A DNA stretch of 64,000 bases, from the NCBI GenBank assembly GCA_963995525.1, contig OZ023214.1:30873518-30937517 (forward strand). The letters run 5' to 3'. The notes under the pieces are model-generated. The model saw only the letters and a program-made list of their open reading frames with translations. It was not told the origin of the DNA and did not search any database. Each line of letters opens with the position of its first letter. Positions within the stretch are counted from its first letter, which is position 1. Position numbers and translations under genes: made by a program. Below, one piece after another: positions 24,001 through 35,710 of the stretch. Source of the DNA: Escarpia spicata (lineage: Eukaryota; Annelida; Polychaeta; Sabellida; Siboglinidae).

Positions 24001-24674
24001 CAAACTACAAAGACGTGCTGCCAGAATCATACCAGACTCTGAATACAGAGCTCCAAGTGCTCCACTATTGAAACAACTAAACTGGCTGCCACTACCAGAG
24101 CGCGTGAAATACCGACGATCTCAATTGGTGTTCAAGGCAGTAAAAGGACTGGCTCCTGACTACATGTGTGCGCTATTCAAATCTGTCTCGAACGTTTCGA
24201 CAAGAACAACACGGTCAAATACAAGAGGGGACTTGTATGTTCCAAGAGCACGAACAAACATCTTCAAGAACTCTATAGCTGTTAATGGCGCACAAATACG
24301 GAATACTTTAAATCCAGAAATAAGAAAATGCAGCTCTCTACGTGCGTTTAAGAGAGCATATTTGCAGAACGTGTTTAATTAGACAACATGGACAAACAAC
24401 GTAATGAACATTTTAACACAGCACTTTTTATTTTATTTATTGATGCTATATGTTTTACAAATGTTATTTATGCAATTCTAATTTCTAAATTGTAATATGT
24501 ATTTAAGTATATCTTAACTACATTATAAAATATACTATTTTATTTAAATAATTTGTTTAGCATTTAAATAACATTTACTTGTACTCTAATATTTTATAAT
24601 CACGACCCTTAGAAAGATAAAATGTATATTTTATAAGGTTATCGTGAATAAACAATGTTAATTATTATTATTAT
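21097..24674 (+). mobile_element. near full-length L2/CR1-type LINE inserted in the 9-bp array
   Basis: The 5' part has no gene to 21368. The endonuclease domain follows in two frames: 21368-22048 (FVQWNACSVYPKLDELR, TESWLN, GRGGGVAVYL, GTVYR) and 22062-22807 (MGDININF, SDHFPVVM). After a TAG at 22809 and a frame change the reverse transcriptase runs 22964-24382. It shows NYRPISVLCVLSKILERH, QSGFRAKHSCETAL, LLDLRKAFDLVNH and MYADD (catalytic box), then the C-terminal WGNANSSEHIYKLQRRAAR. The usual GVPQGS-LGPL block reads GVPQYTGTTVFIVF, as if two indels had compensated. It ends in an (ATT)n tail at 24658-24678, typical for this clade. It is recent enough to be almost complete but carries stop and frame defects. 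Confidence 0.85.
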
Positions 24675-25035
24675 TATTACAAACCACTCTAGCCACACAA
24701 GCCACACAAACCACACAAGCCACACAAGCCACACAAACCACACAAGCCACACAAACCACACAAGCCACACAAGCCACTCTAGCCACACAAGCCACTCTAG
24801 CCACACAAACCACTCTAGCCACACAAACCACTCTAGCCACACAAGTCACTCTAGCCACACAAGCCACTCTAGCCACACAAGCCACTCTAGCCACACAAGT
24901 CACTCTAGCCACACAAGCCACTCTAGCCACACAAGCCACTCTAGCCACACAAGCCACTCTAGCCACACAAGCCACTCTAGCCACACAAGCCACTCTAACC
25001 ACACAAGCCACTCTAGCCACACAAATAACTCTAGC
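24675..25035 (+). repeat. 9-bp minisatellite, right part
   Basis: This continues the GCCACACAA/GCCACTCTA array of 20435-21096 after the LINE insertion. It is slightly more regular here, with alternating 18-bp CCACACAAGCCACTCTAG units. Open frames on both strands are repeat artefacts. Confidence 0.95.
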
Positions 25036-25054
25036 CAGCCCTTATCAATGTAAC

Positions 25055-25245
25055 TGTAAGATAGCAGTTTGGACACCTACATATGTTTACAGAGTTATGG
25101 TGTAATGTGTTAATATGCTAATATGTATGATGTTTGTAATTGTAGAAACACAATCTTAATCACCATTCTAATGTCAATACCTGCCACAATATGGCAGCAC
25201 TATACGCTAAGTAGATGCTGCTCACTGGATATTGATATATTCCTG
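25055..25245 (+). repeat. dispersed repeat, right copy
   Basis: This is the partner of 19270-19440. Shared words in order are TAGCAGTTTGGACACCTA, TTATG-TGTAAT, CCATTCTAATGTC and CCACAATATGGCAGCAC. It lies directly beside the end of the 9-bp array. Confidence 0.6.
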
Positions 25246-25523
25246 TAAATATGTCTAACAGCAATCAAGGATTTTTTGGTCAATAACTAGCTATAATGGA
25301 TTTTTTTAAATATATGTACACTAAATTGTAGTACACAGCATATGTGGTACATAGATAAGTAATCTTCATGTACCTGTTTGTGCACAGAATGTAAAATTGT
25401 ATAGATTGTCGGCGCACAGTGGCAAACCCTGTGAATTAATCAATTTGGATTGCCCATTACCAAACTATGCAATAGTTGGTGTAACTCTATACAAACAGAG
25501 AAAGGGCTGCATGAACAATTTTG

Positions 25524-28500
25524 TAACACTGGGGGTGAGGGGGTACCAAGTGGAAGTAGCACATGTCATCATACATACACTGGGGGTGAGGGGGTACCGA
25601 GTGGAAGTAACACATGTCATCATACATACACTGGGGGTGAGGGCATACTGAGTGGAAGTAGCCCATGTCATCATACATACACTGGGGGTGAGGGGGTACC
25701 AAGTGGAAGTAGCACATGTCATCATACATACACTGGGGGTGAGGGGATAGCGAGTGGAAGTAACACATGTCATCATACATACACTGGGGTGAGGGGGTTC
25801 CGAGTGGAAGTAACACATGTCATCATACATACACTGGGGGTGAGGGGGTGAGTGGGTAGCGAGCAGAAGTAGCACATGTCTTCATACATACACTGGGGGT
25901 GAGGGGGTACCGAGCGGAAGTAGCGCATCATCATACACATTTTGGGGGTGAGGGGGTAGCGAGCGGAAGTAACAGGTCATCATACATACACTGGGGGTGA
26001 GGGGGTACCGAGTGAAAATAACACGTCATCATACTTACACTGGGGGTGAGGGGGTACCGAGTGAAAATAACACGTCATCATACTTACACTGGGGGTGAGG
26101 GGTACTGAGTGGACGTAACACATATCATCATATATACACTGGGGGTGAGGGGGTACCGAGTGAAAATAACACGTCATCATACATACACTGGGGGTGAGGG
26201 GGTAGTGAGTGGAAGTAGCACATGTCATCATACATAAACTGGGGGTGGGGGTACCGAGTGGAAGTAACACGTCATCATACATACCCTGGGGTTGAGGGGG
26301 TAGCGAGTGAAAGTAACACATGTCATCATACATACACAGAGGGTGAGGGGGTACCGAGTGGAATTAGCACATGTCATCATACTTACACTGGGGGTGAGGG
26401 GGTACCGAGTGGAATTAGCACATGTCATCATACAGACACTGGGGGTTAGAGGGTAGCGAGTGGAAGTAATACATGTCATCATCTATACACTGGGGCGAGG
26501 GGGTAGCGAATGGAAGTAACACATATCATCACACATACACAATGGTGAGGGGGTACCGAGTGGAAGTCACACATTTTGTTCATACATACACTGGGGGTGA
26601 GAGGGTACTGAGTGGAAGTAACACATGTCATCATACATACATTGGGGTGAGGGAGTACCGATCGGAAGTAACACATGTCATAATAGATACACTGGGGGTG
26701 AGGGGGTACCGAGTGGAAGCAACACATGTCATGATACATACAGTGGGGGTGAGGGGGTAGCGAGTGGAAGTAACACATATCATCATACATACACTGGGGG
26801 TGAGGGAGTACCGAGTGGAATTAGCACATATCATCATACTTACACTGGGGGTGAGGGGGTACCGAGTGGAATTAGCACATGTCATGATACAGACACTGGA
26901 GGTTAGAGGGAAGCGAGTTGAAGTAATACAGGTCATCATCTATGACACATGTCATAATAGATACACTGGGGGTGAGGGGGTACCGAGTGGAAGTAACACA
27001 TGTCATGATACATACAGTGGGGGTGAGGGGGTAGCGAGTGGAAGTAACACATATCATCATACATACACTGGGGGTGAGGGGGTAGCGAGTGGAAGAAGCA
27101 CATGTCATCATACATACACTGGGGGTGAGGGGATAGCGAGTGGAAGTAGCATATGTCATCATACATACACTGGGGTGAGGGGGTTCCGAGTGGAAGTAAC
27201 ACATGTCATCATACATACACTGGGGGTGAGGGTGTACCGAGCGGAAGTAGCACATCATCATACACATTTTGGGGGTGAGGGGGTAGCGAGTGGAAGTAAC
27301 AAGTCATCATACATACACTGGGGGAGAGGGGGTACCGAGTGAAAATAACACGTCATCATACTTACACTGGGGGAGAGGGGGTACCGAGCAGAAATAGCAC
27401 GCCATCATACATATACTGGGGGTGAGGGGGTACCGAGTTGAATTAACAAATGTCATCATACATACACTGGGGGTGAGAGGGTACCGAACGGAAGTAGCAC
27501 ATGTCATCATACATACACTGGGGGTGAGGGGGTAGCGAATGGAAGTAACACATATCATCACACATACACAATGGTGAGGGGGTACCGAGTGGAAGTCACA
27601 CATTTTGTTCATACATACACTGGGGGTGAGAGGGTACTGAGTGGAAGTAACACATGTCATCATACATACATTGGGGTGAGGGAGTACCGATCGGAAGTAA
27701 CACATGTCATAATAGATACACTGGGGGTGAGGGGGTACCGAGTGGAAGCAACACATGTCATGATACATACAGTGGGGGTGAGGGGGTAGCGAGTGGAAGT
27801 AACACATATCATCATACATACACTGGGGGTGAGGGAGTACCGAGTGGAATTAGCACATATCATCATACTTACACTGGGGGTGAGGGGGTACCGAGTGGAA
27901 TTAGCACATGTCATCATACAGACACTGGAGGTTAGAGGGAAGCGAGTTGAAGTAATACATGTCATCTTCTATACACTGGGGTGAGGGGGTAGCGAGTGGA
28001 AGTAACACATATCATCACACATATACAATGGTGAGGGGGTACCGAGTGGAAGTCACACATTTCTTCATACATACACTGGGGGTGAGAGGGTACTGAGTGG
28101 AAGTAACACATGTCATCATACATACACTGGGGTGAGGGACCACCGATCGGAAGTAGCACATGTCATAATAGATACACTGGGGGTGAGGGGGTACTGAGTG
28201 GAAGTAGCACATGTCATCATAAATACACTGGGGGTGAGGGGGTACCGAGTGGAAATAACACGTCATCGTACATACACTGGGGTGAGGGGGTAGCGAGTGG
28301 AAGTAACACATCTCATCATACATACACCGAGGGTGAGGGGGAACCGAGTGGAAATAGCACATGTCATCATATATACACTGGGGGTGAGGTGGTACCGAGT
28401 GAAAATAAAACATGTCATCATACATACACTGGGGATGAGGGGGCAGTGAGTGGAAGTAGCACATGTCATCATACATACACTGGGGGTGGGGGGGGGGGGG

Positions 28501-31500
28501 GTACCGAGTGGAAGTAACACATGTCCTCATACATACACTTGGGTTGAGGGGGTAGAGAGTGAAAGTAACACATGTCATCATACATACACTGAGGGTGAGT
28601 GGGTACCGAGTGGAAATAACACGTCATCGTACATACACTGGGGTGAGGGGGTACCGAGTGGAAGTAACACATCTCTTCATACATATACCGAGGGTGAGGG
28701 GGAACCGAGTGGAAATAGCACATGTCATCATACATACACTGGGGGTGAGGCGGTAGAGTGAAAGTAACACGTCATCATACTTACACTGGGGGTGAGGGAG
28801 TACTGAGTGGACGTAACACATGTCATCATATATACACTGGGGGTGAGGTGGTACCGAGTGAAAATAAAACATGTCATCATACATACACTGGGGATGAGGG
28901 GGCAGTGAGTGGAAGTAGCACATGTCATCATACATACACAGGGGGTGGGGGGGGTACCGAGTGGAAGTAACACATGTCCTCATACATACACTTGGGTTGA
29001 GGGGGTAGAGAGTGAAAGTAACACATGTCATCATACATACACTGAGGGTGAGTGGGTACTGAGTGGAACTAGCACATATCATCATACATACACTGGGGGA
29101 GGGGGGGTACCGAGCGGAAGTAGCACATCATCATACAGACACTGGGGGTTAGAAGGTAGCGAGTGGAAGTAGCACATGTCATAATAGATACACTGGGGGT
29201 GAGGGGGTACCGAGTGGAAGTAGCACATGTGATCATACAGACACTGGAGGTTAGAGGGTAGCGAGTGGAAGTAATACATGTCATCATCTATACACTGGGG
29301 TGAGGGGGTAGCGAGTGGAAGTAACACATATCATCACACATACACAATGGTGAGGGGGTACCGAGTGGAAGTCACACATTTCTTCATACATACACTGGGG
29401 GTGAGAGGGTACTGAGTGGAAGTAACACATGTCATCATACATACACTGGGGTGAGGGAGTACCGATCGGAAGTAGCACATGTCATAATAGATACACTGGG
29501 GGTGAGGGGGTACCGAGTGGAAGTAGCACATGTCATCATAAATACACTGGGGGTGAGGGGGTACCGAGTGGAAATAACACGTCATCGTACATACACTGGG
29601 GTGAGGGGGTACCGAGTGGAAGTAACACATCTCATCATACATACACCGAGGGTGAGGGGGAACCGAGTGGAAATAGCACGTCATCATACATACACTGGGG
29701 GTGAGGCGGTAGAGTGAAAGTAACACGTCATCATACTTACACTGGGGGTGAGGGAGTACTGAGTGGACGTAACACGTCATCATATATACACTGGGGGTGA
29801 GGTGGTACCGAGTGAAAATAAAACATGTCATCATACATACACTGGGGATGAGGGGGCAGTGAGTGGAAGTAGCACATGTCATCATACATACACTGGGGGT
29901 GGGGGGGGTACCGAGTGGAAGTAACACATGTCCTCATACATACACTTGGGTTGAGGGGGTAGAGAGTGAAAGTAACACATGTCATCATACATACACTGAG
30001 GGTGAGTGGGTACTGAGTGGAACTAGCACATATCATCATACATACACTGGGGGAGAGAGGGTACCGAGCGGAAGTAGCACGTCATCATACAGACAGTGGG
30101 GGTTAGAAGGTAGCGAGTGGAAGTAGCACATGTCATAATAGATACACTGGGGGTGAGGGGGTACCGAGTGGAAGTAGCACATGTCATCATACATGCACTG
30201 GGGGTGAGGGGGTACCAAGTGGTTTTAGCACATGTTATCATACTTACACTGGGGGTGAGGGGGTACCGAGTGGAATTAGCACATGTCATCATACAGACAC
30301 TGTAGGTTAGAGGGTAGCGAGTGGAAGTAATACATGTCATCATCTATACACTGGGGTGAGGGGGTAGCGAGTGGAAGTAACACATATCATCATACATACA
30401 CAATGGTGAGGGGGTACCGAGTGGAAGTCACATATGTCATCATACATACACTGGGGGTGAGGGTGTACAGAGTGGAAATAACATGTCATCATATATACAC
30501 TGGGGTGAGGGGGTACCGAGTGGAAGTAACACATCTCATCATACATATACTGGGGGTGAGGGGGTACCGAGTGGAAATAGCACGTCATCATACATACACT
30601 GGGGGTGAGTGGGTAGCGAGTGGAAGTAGCACATGTCATCATACATACTCTGGGGGTGAGGGGTACCGATTGGAAGTAACACATGTCATAATAGACACAC
30701 TGGGGGTGAGGGGGTACCGAGTGGAAGTAACACATGTCATGATACATACAGTGGGGGTGAGGGGGTAGCGAGTGGCAGTAACACATATCATCATACATAC
30801 ACTGGGGGTGAAGGGGTACCGAGTGGAATTAGCACATGTCATCATACTTACACTGGGGGTGAGGGGGTACCGAATGGAATTAGTACATGTCATCATACAG
30901 ACACTGGAGGTTAGAGGGTAGCGAGTGGAAGTAATACAGGTCGTCATCTATACACTGGGGTGAGGGGGTAGCGAGTGGAAGTAACACATATCATCATACA
31001 TACACAATGGTGAGGGGGTACCGAGTGGAAGAAGCACATGTCATCATACATACACTGGGGGTGAGGGGAGAGCGAGTGGAAGTAGCATATGTCATCATAC
31101 ATACACTGGGGTGAGGGGGTTCCGAGTGGAAGTAACACATGTCATCATACATACACTGGGGGTGAGGGGGTAGCGAACAGAAGTAGCACATGTCATCATA
31201 CATACACTGGGGGTGAGGGGGTACCGAGCGGAAGTAGCACATCATCATACACATTTTGGGGGTGAGGGGGTAGCGAGTGGAAGTAACAAGTCATCATACA
31301 TACACTGGGGGAGAGGGGGTACCGAGTGAAAATAACACGTCATCATACTTACACTGGGGGAGAGGGGGTACCGAGCAGAAATAGCACGCCATCATACATA
31401 TACTGGGGGTGAGGGGGTACCGAGTTAAATTAACAAATGTCATCATACATACACTGGGGGTGAGAGGGTACCGAACGGAAGTAGCACATGTCATCATACA

Positions 31501-32349
31501 TAAACTGGGGGTGAGGGGGTAGCGAGTGAAAGTAGCACATGTCATCATTCATACACTGGTGGGGGTGAGGGGGTAATGAGTGGACGTAACACATATCATC
31601 ATATATACACTGGGGGTGAGGGGGTACCGAGAGAAAATAACACATGTTATCATTCATACACTGGGGGTGAGGGGGTAGTGAGTGGAAGTAGCACATGTCA
31701 TCATACATATACTGAGGGTGAGGGGGTAGTGAGTAGAAGTAACACATGTCATCATTCATACACTGGGGGTGAGGGGGTACCGAGTGGAATTAGCACATAT
31801 CATACTTACACTGGGGGTGAGGGGATACCGAGTGGAATTAGCACGTCATCATACAGACACTGCGGGTTAGAGGGTAGCGAGTGGAAGTAATACATGTCAT
31901 CATCTATACACTGGGGTGAGGGGGTAGCGAATGGAAGTAACACATATCATCACACATACACAATGGTGTGGGGGTACCGAGTGGAATTAGCACATGTCAT
32001 CATACTTACACTGGGGGTGAGGGGATACCGAGTGGAATTAGCACGTCATCATACAGACACTGGGGGTTAGAGGGTAGCGAGTGGAAGTAATACATGTCAT
32101 CATCTATACACTGGGGTGAGGGGGTACCGAGTGGAAGTCACACATTTCTTCATACATACACTGGTACTGAGTGGAAGTAACACATGTCATCATACATACA
32201 CTGGGGTGAGGGAGTACCGATCGGAAGTAGCATATGTCATAATAGATACACTGGGGGTGAGGGGGTACCGAGTGGAAGTAGCACATGTCATCATAAATAC
32301 ATTGGGGGTGAGGGGGTACCGAGTGGAAATAACACGTCATCGTACATAC
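25524..32349. repeat. 51-bp minisatellite, about 130 units (6.8 kb)
   Basis: The plus-strand unit is approximately CATACACTGGGGGTGAGGGG, then GTACCGAGTGGAAGTAGCAC, then ATGTCATCATA. Units vary at fixed positions (GTACC/GTAGC, GAAGTAGC/GAAATAAC, with occasional short deletions). Higher-order repetition is present: 26511 on matches 27540 on (offset about 1029 bp), and the 27130 block matches about 31066. The 51-bp period keeps many frames open on both strands; these are not genes. Each unit has two G5 tracts on the plus strand. Read on the minus strand, each unit holds CACCCCCAGT followed at once by GTATGTATG. The right edge coincides with a splice donor of the exon at 32350-32487. Confidence 0.97.
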
Positions 32350-32487
32350 ACTGCTGCTCATTTCGATACACTGTCCATCAATAGTGCAGGGTCGCTTGTC
32401 ACAGGGTGTCACGTCACCACAGTCGACAATGTTACTGCTGGCAATCGCGTCATCCACCACGTTAAATGTGTGACTCTTCAGAATCAC
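32350..32487 (-). CDS. candidate internal exon with EGF-like cysteine pattern
   Basis: On the minus strand an acceptor with a good pyrimidine tract (GTTGTCTTGCTGTAG) precedes 32487, and a GTATGT donor follows 32350. The exon is 138 nt, 46 codons, phase 0-0, with no stop. Its second half reads DCGDVTPCDKRPCTIDGQC, where C-x4-C-x5-C matches the first three cysteines of an EGF domain; the rest of the domain would be in the next exon. This suggests an extracellular or membrane protein. The intron that would follow is the 51-bp minisatellite. The gene is not identified, and no other exon of it is secure in the window. Confidence 0.5.
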
Positions 32488-32504
32488 CTACAGCAAGACA
32501 ACTC

Positions 32505-32668
32505 TCATTGCAAGGAAATGTTTACAGCAGTTCCTCGTGACAATCTAATGTTCATAGCACATCCTTTGTGGCAATGTAATGTTTATATCACCACCTTTAT
32601 AGCAATGTATTGTTTAAAACAAACCCATCATAACAATGTAATGTTTACAGCAAATCCTTCATGGTTCA
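32505..32668 (+). repeat. ~31-bp degenerate tandem repeat
   Basis: Five imperfect units follow the pattern CAATGTAATGTTTACAGCAA then ATCCTTCATGG. It lies just upstream (minus strand) of the EGF-like exon acceptor. Confidence 0.65.
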
Positions 32669-33299
32669 AATGAGTTTGGCAGTGCATACATGTCATTGTA
32701 TATATGCATGGGCGAGTTTTAGTTGCTGTTATTTAATTAGTTATAACAAAAACAAACATTGATTTAAATATGAAATAAAAAAAATTTGGCTGTAGGATTG
32801 CCTTTTTTTAGGTATGTTCGGGTTACCGGTAACCCGATGGTGGTCAATTGGATTGAAACCAGTGGCCTGGTGGGCCAGTAAAATATGAAAATTGATGACC
32901 CGAACTGGCCTGACAGCCTCAAAAAGGGGCCGGGCCAACAGGCCAGTGTTAATGTCGAGGCCTGTCATCGTCAGCGTGTGTTTTGTTTACATCCGGTTAA
33001 CGGTTTAGTCAAAAGTTGTAACACTTCATTATTAATGATGTCATCTTGTCAATAACTTAGATAATAATACAGAAATTAACATAATGCTGATGTCTGTTTT
33101 TTGTATTATAAATTCTTATTAGTTTTGCTTTGTTGCCTGGTAAACATTCTGAAATACGAATTAAATATTGCTCATAGCAGTCCACGCGTGTACATCTACA
33201 GTACATAATAACCAAATTTAAAATATCACCTCTTTATCTACAAACTGTCTATCTGAGGAAAGTAGTGGTTCAGATAAATCATCAGATAATTTAAGAATA
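32669..33299. other. intergenic, no gene seen
   Basis: It contains a GC-richer block at about 32818-32960 with GGCC/GGGCC words (CCGGGCCAACAGGCCAGTG), possibly a small DNA element, in AT-rich surroundings. No coding sequence is recognised. Confidence 0.35.
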
Positions 33300-34560
33300 A
33301 CAATTGCAAACATTAATAGTACTAGTACTAGGCAGAGTTGGCACATTTTTGTAATACCATGCAACCAGATATCATATTAGTTAGTGAGTCTAAATTAGAT
33401 AAATCAATGAAACATTCTGAGTTCTTGCCTCCTAATTATGTAGGTCATTTGAGAAATGAATGTACACTTAATGGTGGTGGTGTCATGATAATTCATAAGA
33501 AAGATTTGGTTATAGATGAAATTGAGTTAGATAAACCAAATTTACCTCATCACGATGAAATTGTGTGGGCACGTTTATCTATTCATAATGAAAGTCCAGT
33601 TTATATAGCTTCGTACTACAGGACAACCTCTGATTACTCAGTCGAATCTAATACAAGTCTTCAGTCAAGTGTAAGGCATATATCTCATATTACTAGGAAC
33701 AACACTCATGCACGAACTCAACATGTATTGGTAAATGGTGAATTTTCTGATGATGAAGAAGTGGCATCCGGTGTTCCTCAGGGTACAGTAATGGGACCAC
33801 TGTTGTTTTTATTATACTGTAATCATCTTCCAGGTGTTGTTTCTCCAGGTACAAGAGTGAGACTCTTTGCTGATGATTGTTTGATTTATAGACCAGTTCA
33901 GTCTTTACAAGATCAACTAATGTTGCAACAAGATTTAGACAGTCTTGTTAAGTGGAGGGTTGATTGGGGCATGAAATTTAATATTTCTAAATGCAATATA
34001 ATGATCACAACTTCTGGTCTTCATTTACATCGTTCTTATCACATGGGCGGGCAAATTTTGAAAGACGTCAATGATGCAAAATATTTGAGGGTTTTTTATC
34101 AAATGATTTAACTTGGTCTAAGCACATTGCTGAAGTGGTTAAGAAAAGTAATAAACAACTTGGATTTTTATGTAGAGATCTTAGGGTCTATTCACAAAAA
34201 TATAAAACAATTGCATATATTTCATTAGTAAGAACTGGAATGGAATATGCTGCAAAATCTGGGATCCATTCGTAATGAAAGAAATTAACAGCCTTGAAGT
34301 AATTCAAAGACGTGCAGCAAGATGGGAATATTTTATTTAATCATAAATTAAGTAGACCTAGTTGTAATAAAACCATTTTGTCTAAATCTGTAATTTTAAG
34401 AACTACCGGTATACCAGATTGGAATAAATTATCCAGCAATAGTCTTGCGGCCTGCTCCAGTACATCATTTCGGAGTAGGATAGAGGTGCTACCATCAACG
34501 TATTGCTTCTCATCTATCATCCATGTGTTGTCCCTTCTGGGAATTTATGGATTATTTTTC
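33300..34560 (+). mobile_element. non-LTR retrotransposon with in-frame endonuclease-RT fusion by deletion
   Basis: An open frame at 33338-34111 begins with endonuclease sequence (PDIILVSESKLDKS, NGGGVMIIHKK). It then passes directly, without a frame break, into the reverse-transcriptase core (SGVPQGTVMGPLLFLLY, LFADDCLIY), so about 1.5-2 kb of the usual linker and RT fingers is missing. After a frameshift near 34090 the downstream frame gives SNDLTWSKHIAEVVKKSNKQ and later SLEVIQRRAARW (about 34290). Several stops follow. The catalytic FADD box is intact, but the protein cannot be active. Confidence 0.8.
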
Positions 34561-35589
34561 AAGATTAAGATTAAGCAGTTAGGATTTAACTCCACTGGAC
34601 AACGTGAAAGATATCACTTGTCAGTTGTCCAATCACGGAATATTCCTGCGTATCGCCGGTGTCTCCAATGGTGGCACCTTGCGGAGTTTCAACATACTAG
34701 AAATCTTGACATTCATGTAAAATGGCGCTCAAATGGTAACTTGCGTTTTGGTTTATGACGGTGGTGGGAGTGAAAACCGTGCAGGCTGATGGCACTACGT
34801 AACAAGTCGGCACTTGTGTCGAATCCGGACTCTTTTGAAGCCCAAATAAAAACCGTGGATCCTATTCAATAGTCGAATCCGGACCCTGTTGAAGCTCAAA
34901 TAGCGTCCCGGTTTGCGCTAATCTGTTACCTCACAGCGCGCGTAAAATGACAACTATAGCAGCGTATGTTGATACAAACCGGGGCGCTATTTACGCCTCA
35001 AATGGGCGTAAGACACAATATTCTTAAAGGTAAATATGCCTAGGATAATGTTGAATGGTGGAACTATCACACTGAGGTATCAAAGTTAAGCAAAACTCAA
35101 GTTATAATGGCAAAATCAAGGTGGGTCCAGATTCGACGCAAATGCCCACGGCACAAGTCTATTCAAGTTTAAACTAATGTTCCATGCCGTTTTTTTTAAA
35201 ACAAAATAACGAATGTCATTCGTAAGATATCAGTTGTGCAAATAAACATTTGGGAAAGTTGATTTTAGTTAAGTATTTACTTATAAACCACCGAAGTTCA
35301 TATCTCATAAAAACCGCCTACTGCCCAAAACCGTGTATACTAACGGGTTATCAATAACTTAGGATATACAAAACAACTTATACTGTTTTATAAAAAGGAC
35401 ACAACTTGAGAAAAGTTCTTGCGATTAATAGAAACATACTTTTTTGGCATTCCACAAATGACTGTTTAATTAATTGCACAGCATACTAGCAGCAAATAAG
35501 ATATAATCTTTGGAACATAAACCACCAATTTACCATAATATTATGATATTATAATCATTTAAAGGTGATGATGAAAGAGTCTTCAGATG
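34561..35589. other. intergenic with a short direct duplication
   Basis: TCGAATCCGGAC(T/C)C..TTGAAGC.CAAATA occurs at about 34819 and 34872. No gene is recognised otherwise. Confidence 0.4.
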
Positions 35590-35710
35590 ATACCCCTGGA
35601 TGTTTCCCAGAGAAGTCGAGATGATGTTCGACTGAACAGGTCTGACATGGAGTAAAGTGTAAAGCGCTTTGAGCAGTCGTGCGCTTTATAAGAACTTACC
35701 TTTTACTTTT
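35590..35710 (+). mobile_element. short retroelement tail, copy 2
   Basis: It holds CGACTGAACAGGTCTGACAT, then AAAGTGTAAAGCGCTTTGAG and CAGTC, with a TATAAGAACTTACCTTTTAC tail. Same family as 4805, 43675 and 60900. Confidence 0.6.

Noticed and set aside
25388..25522. Plus-strand 45-codon exon candidate (starting NVKLYRLSAHSGK, with a GTAACA donor at the left array edge) and an opposite-strand terminal exon candidate at 25486-25457
   Set aside because: They overlap on opposite strands and cannot both be real. The first has only moderate splice signals. The second would end after nine codons and does not supply the missing EGF cysteines. Transcript data would decide.
25524..32349. CRISPR array
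   Set aside because: Units are directly contiguous with no unique spacers, and the host is a eukaryote.
25388..32760. Dozens of open frames of 60-200 codons on both strands (Cys/His/Tyr-rich repeats such as YDDMCYFHSLPPHPQC)
   Set aside because: They are all translations of the 51-bp minisatellite, whose length is a multiple of three. They occur in all frames and both strands, and show no start context or non-repeat domain.
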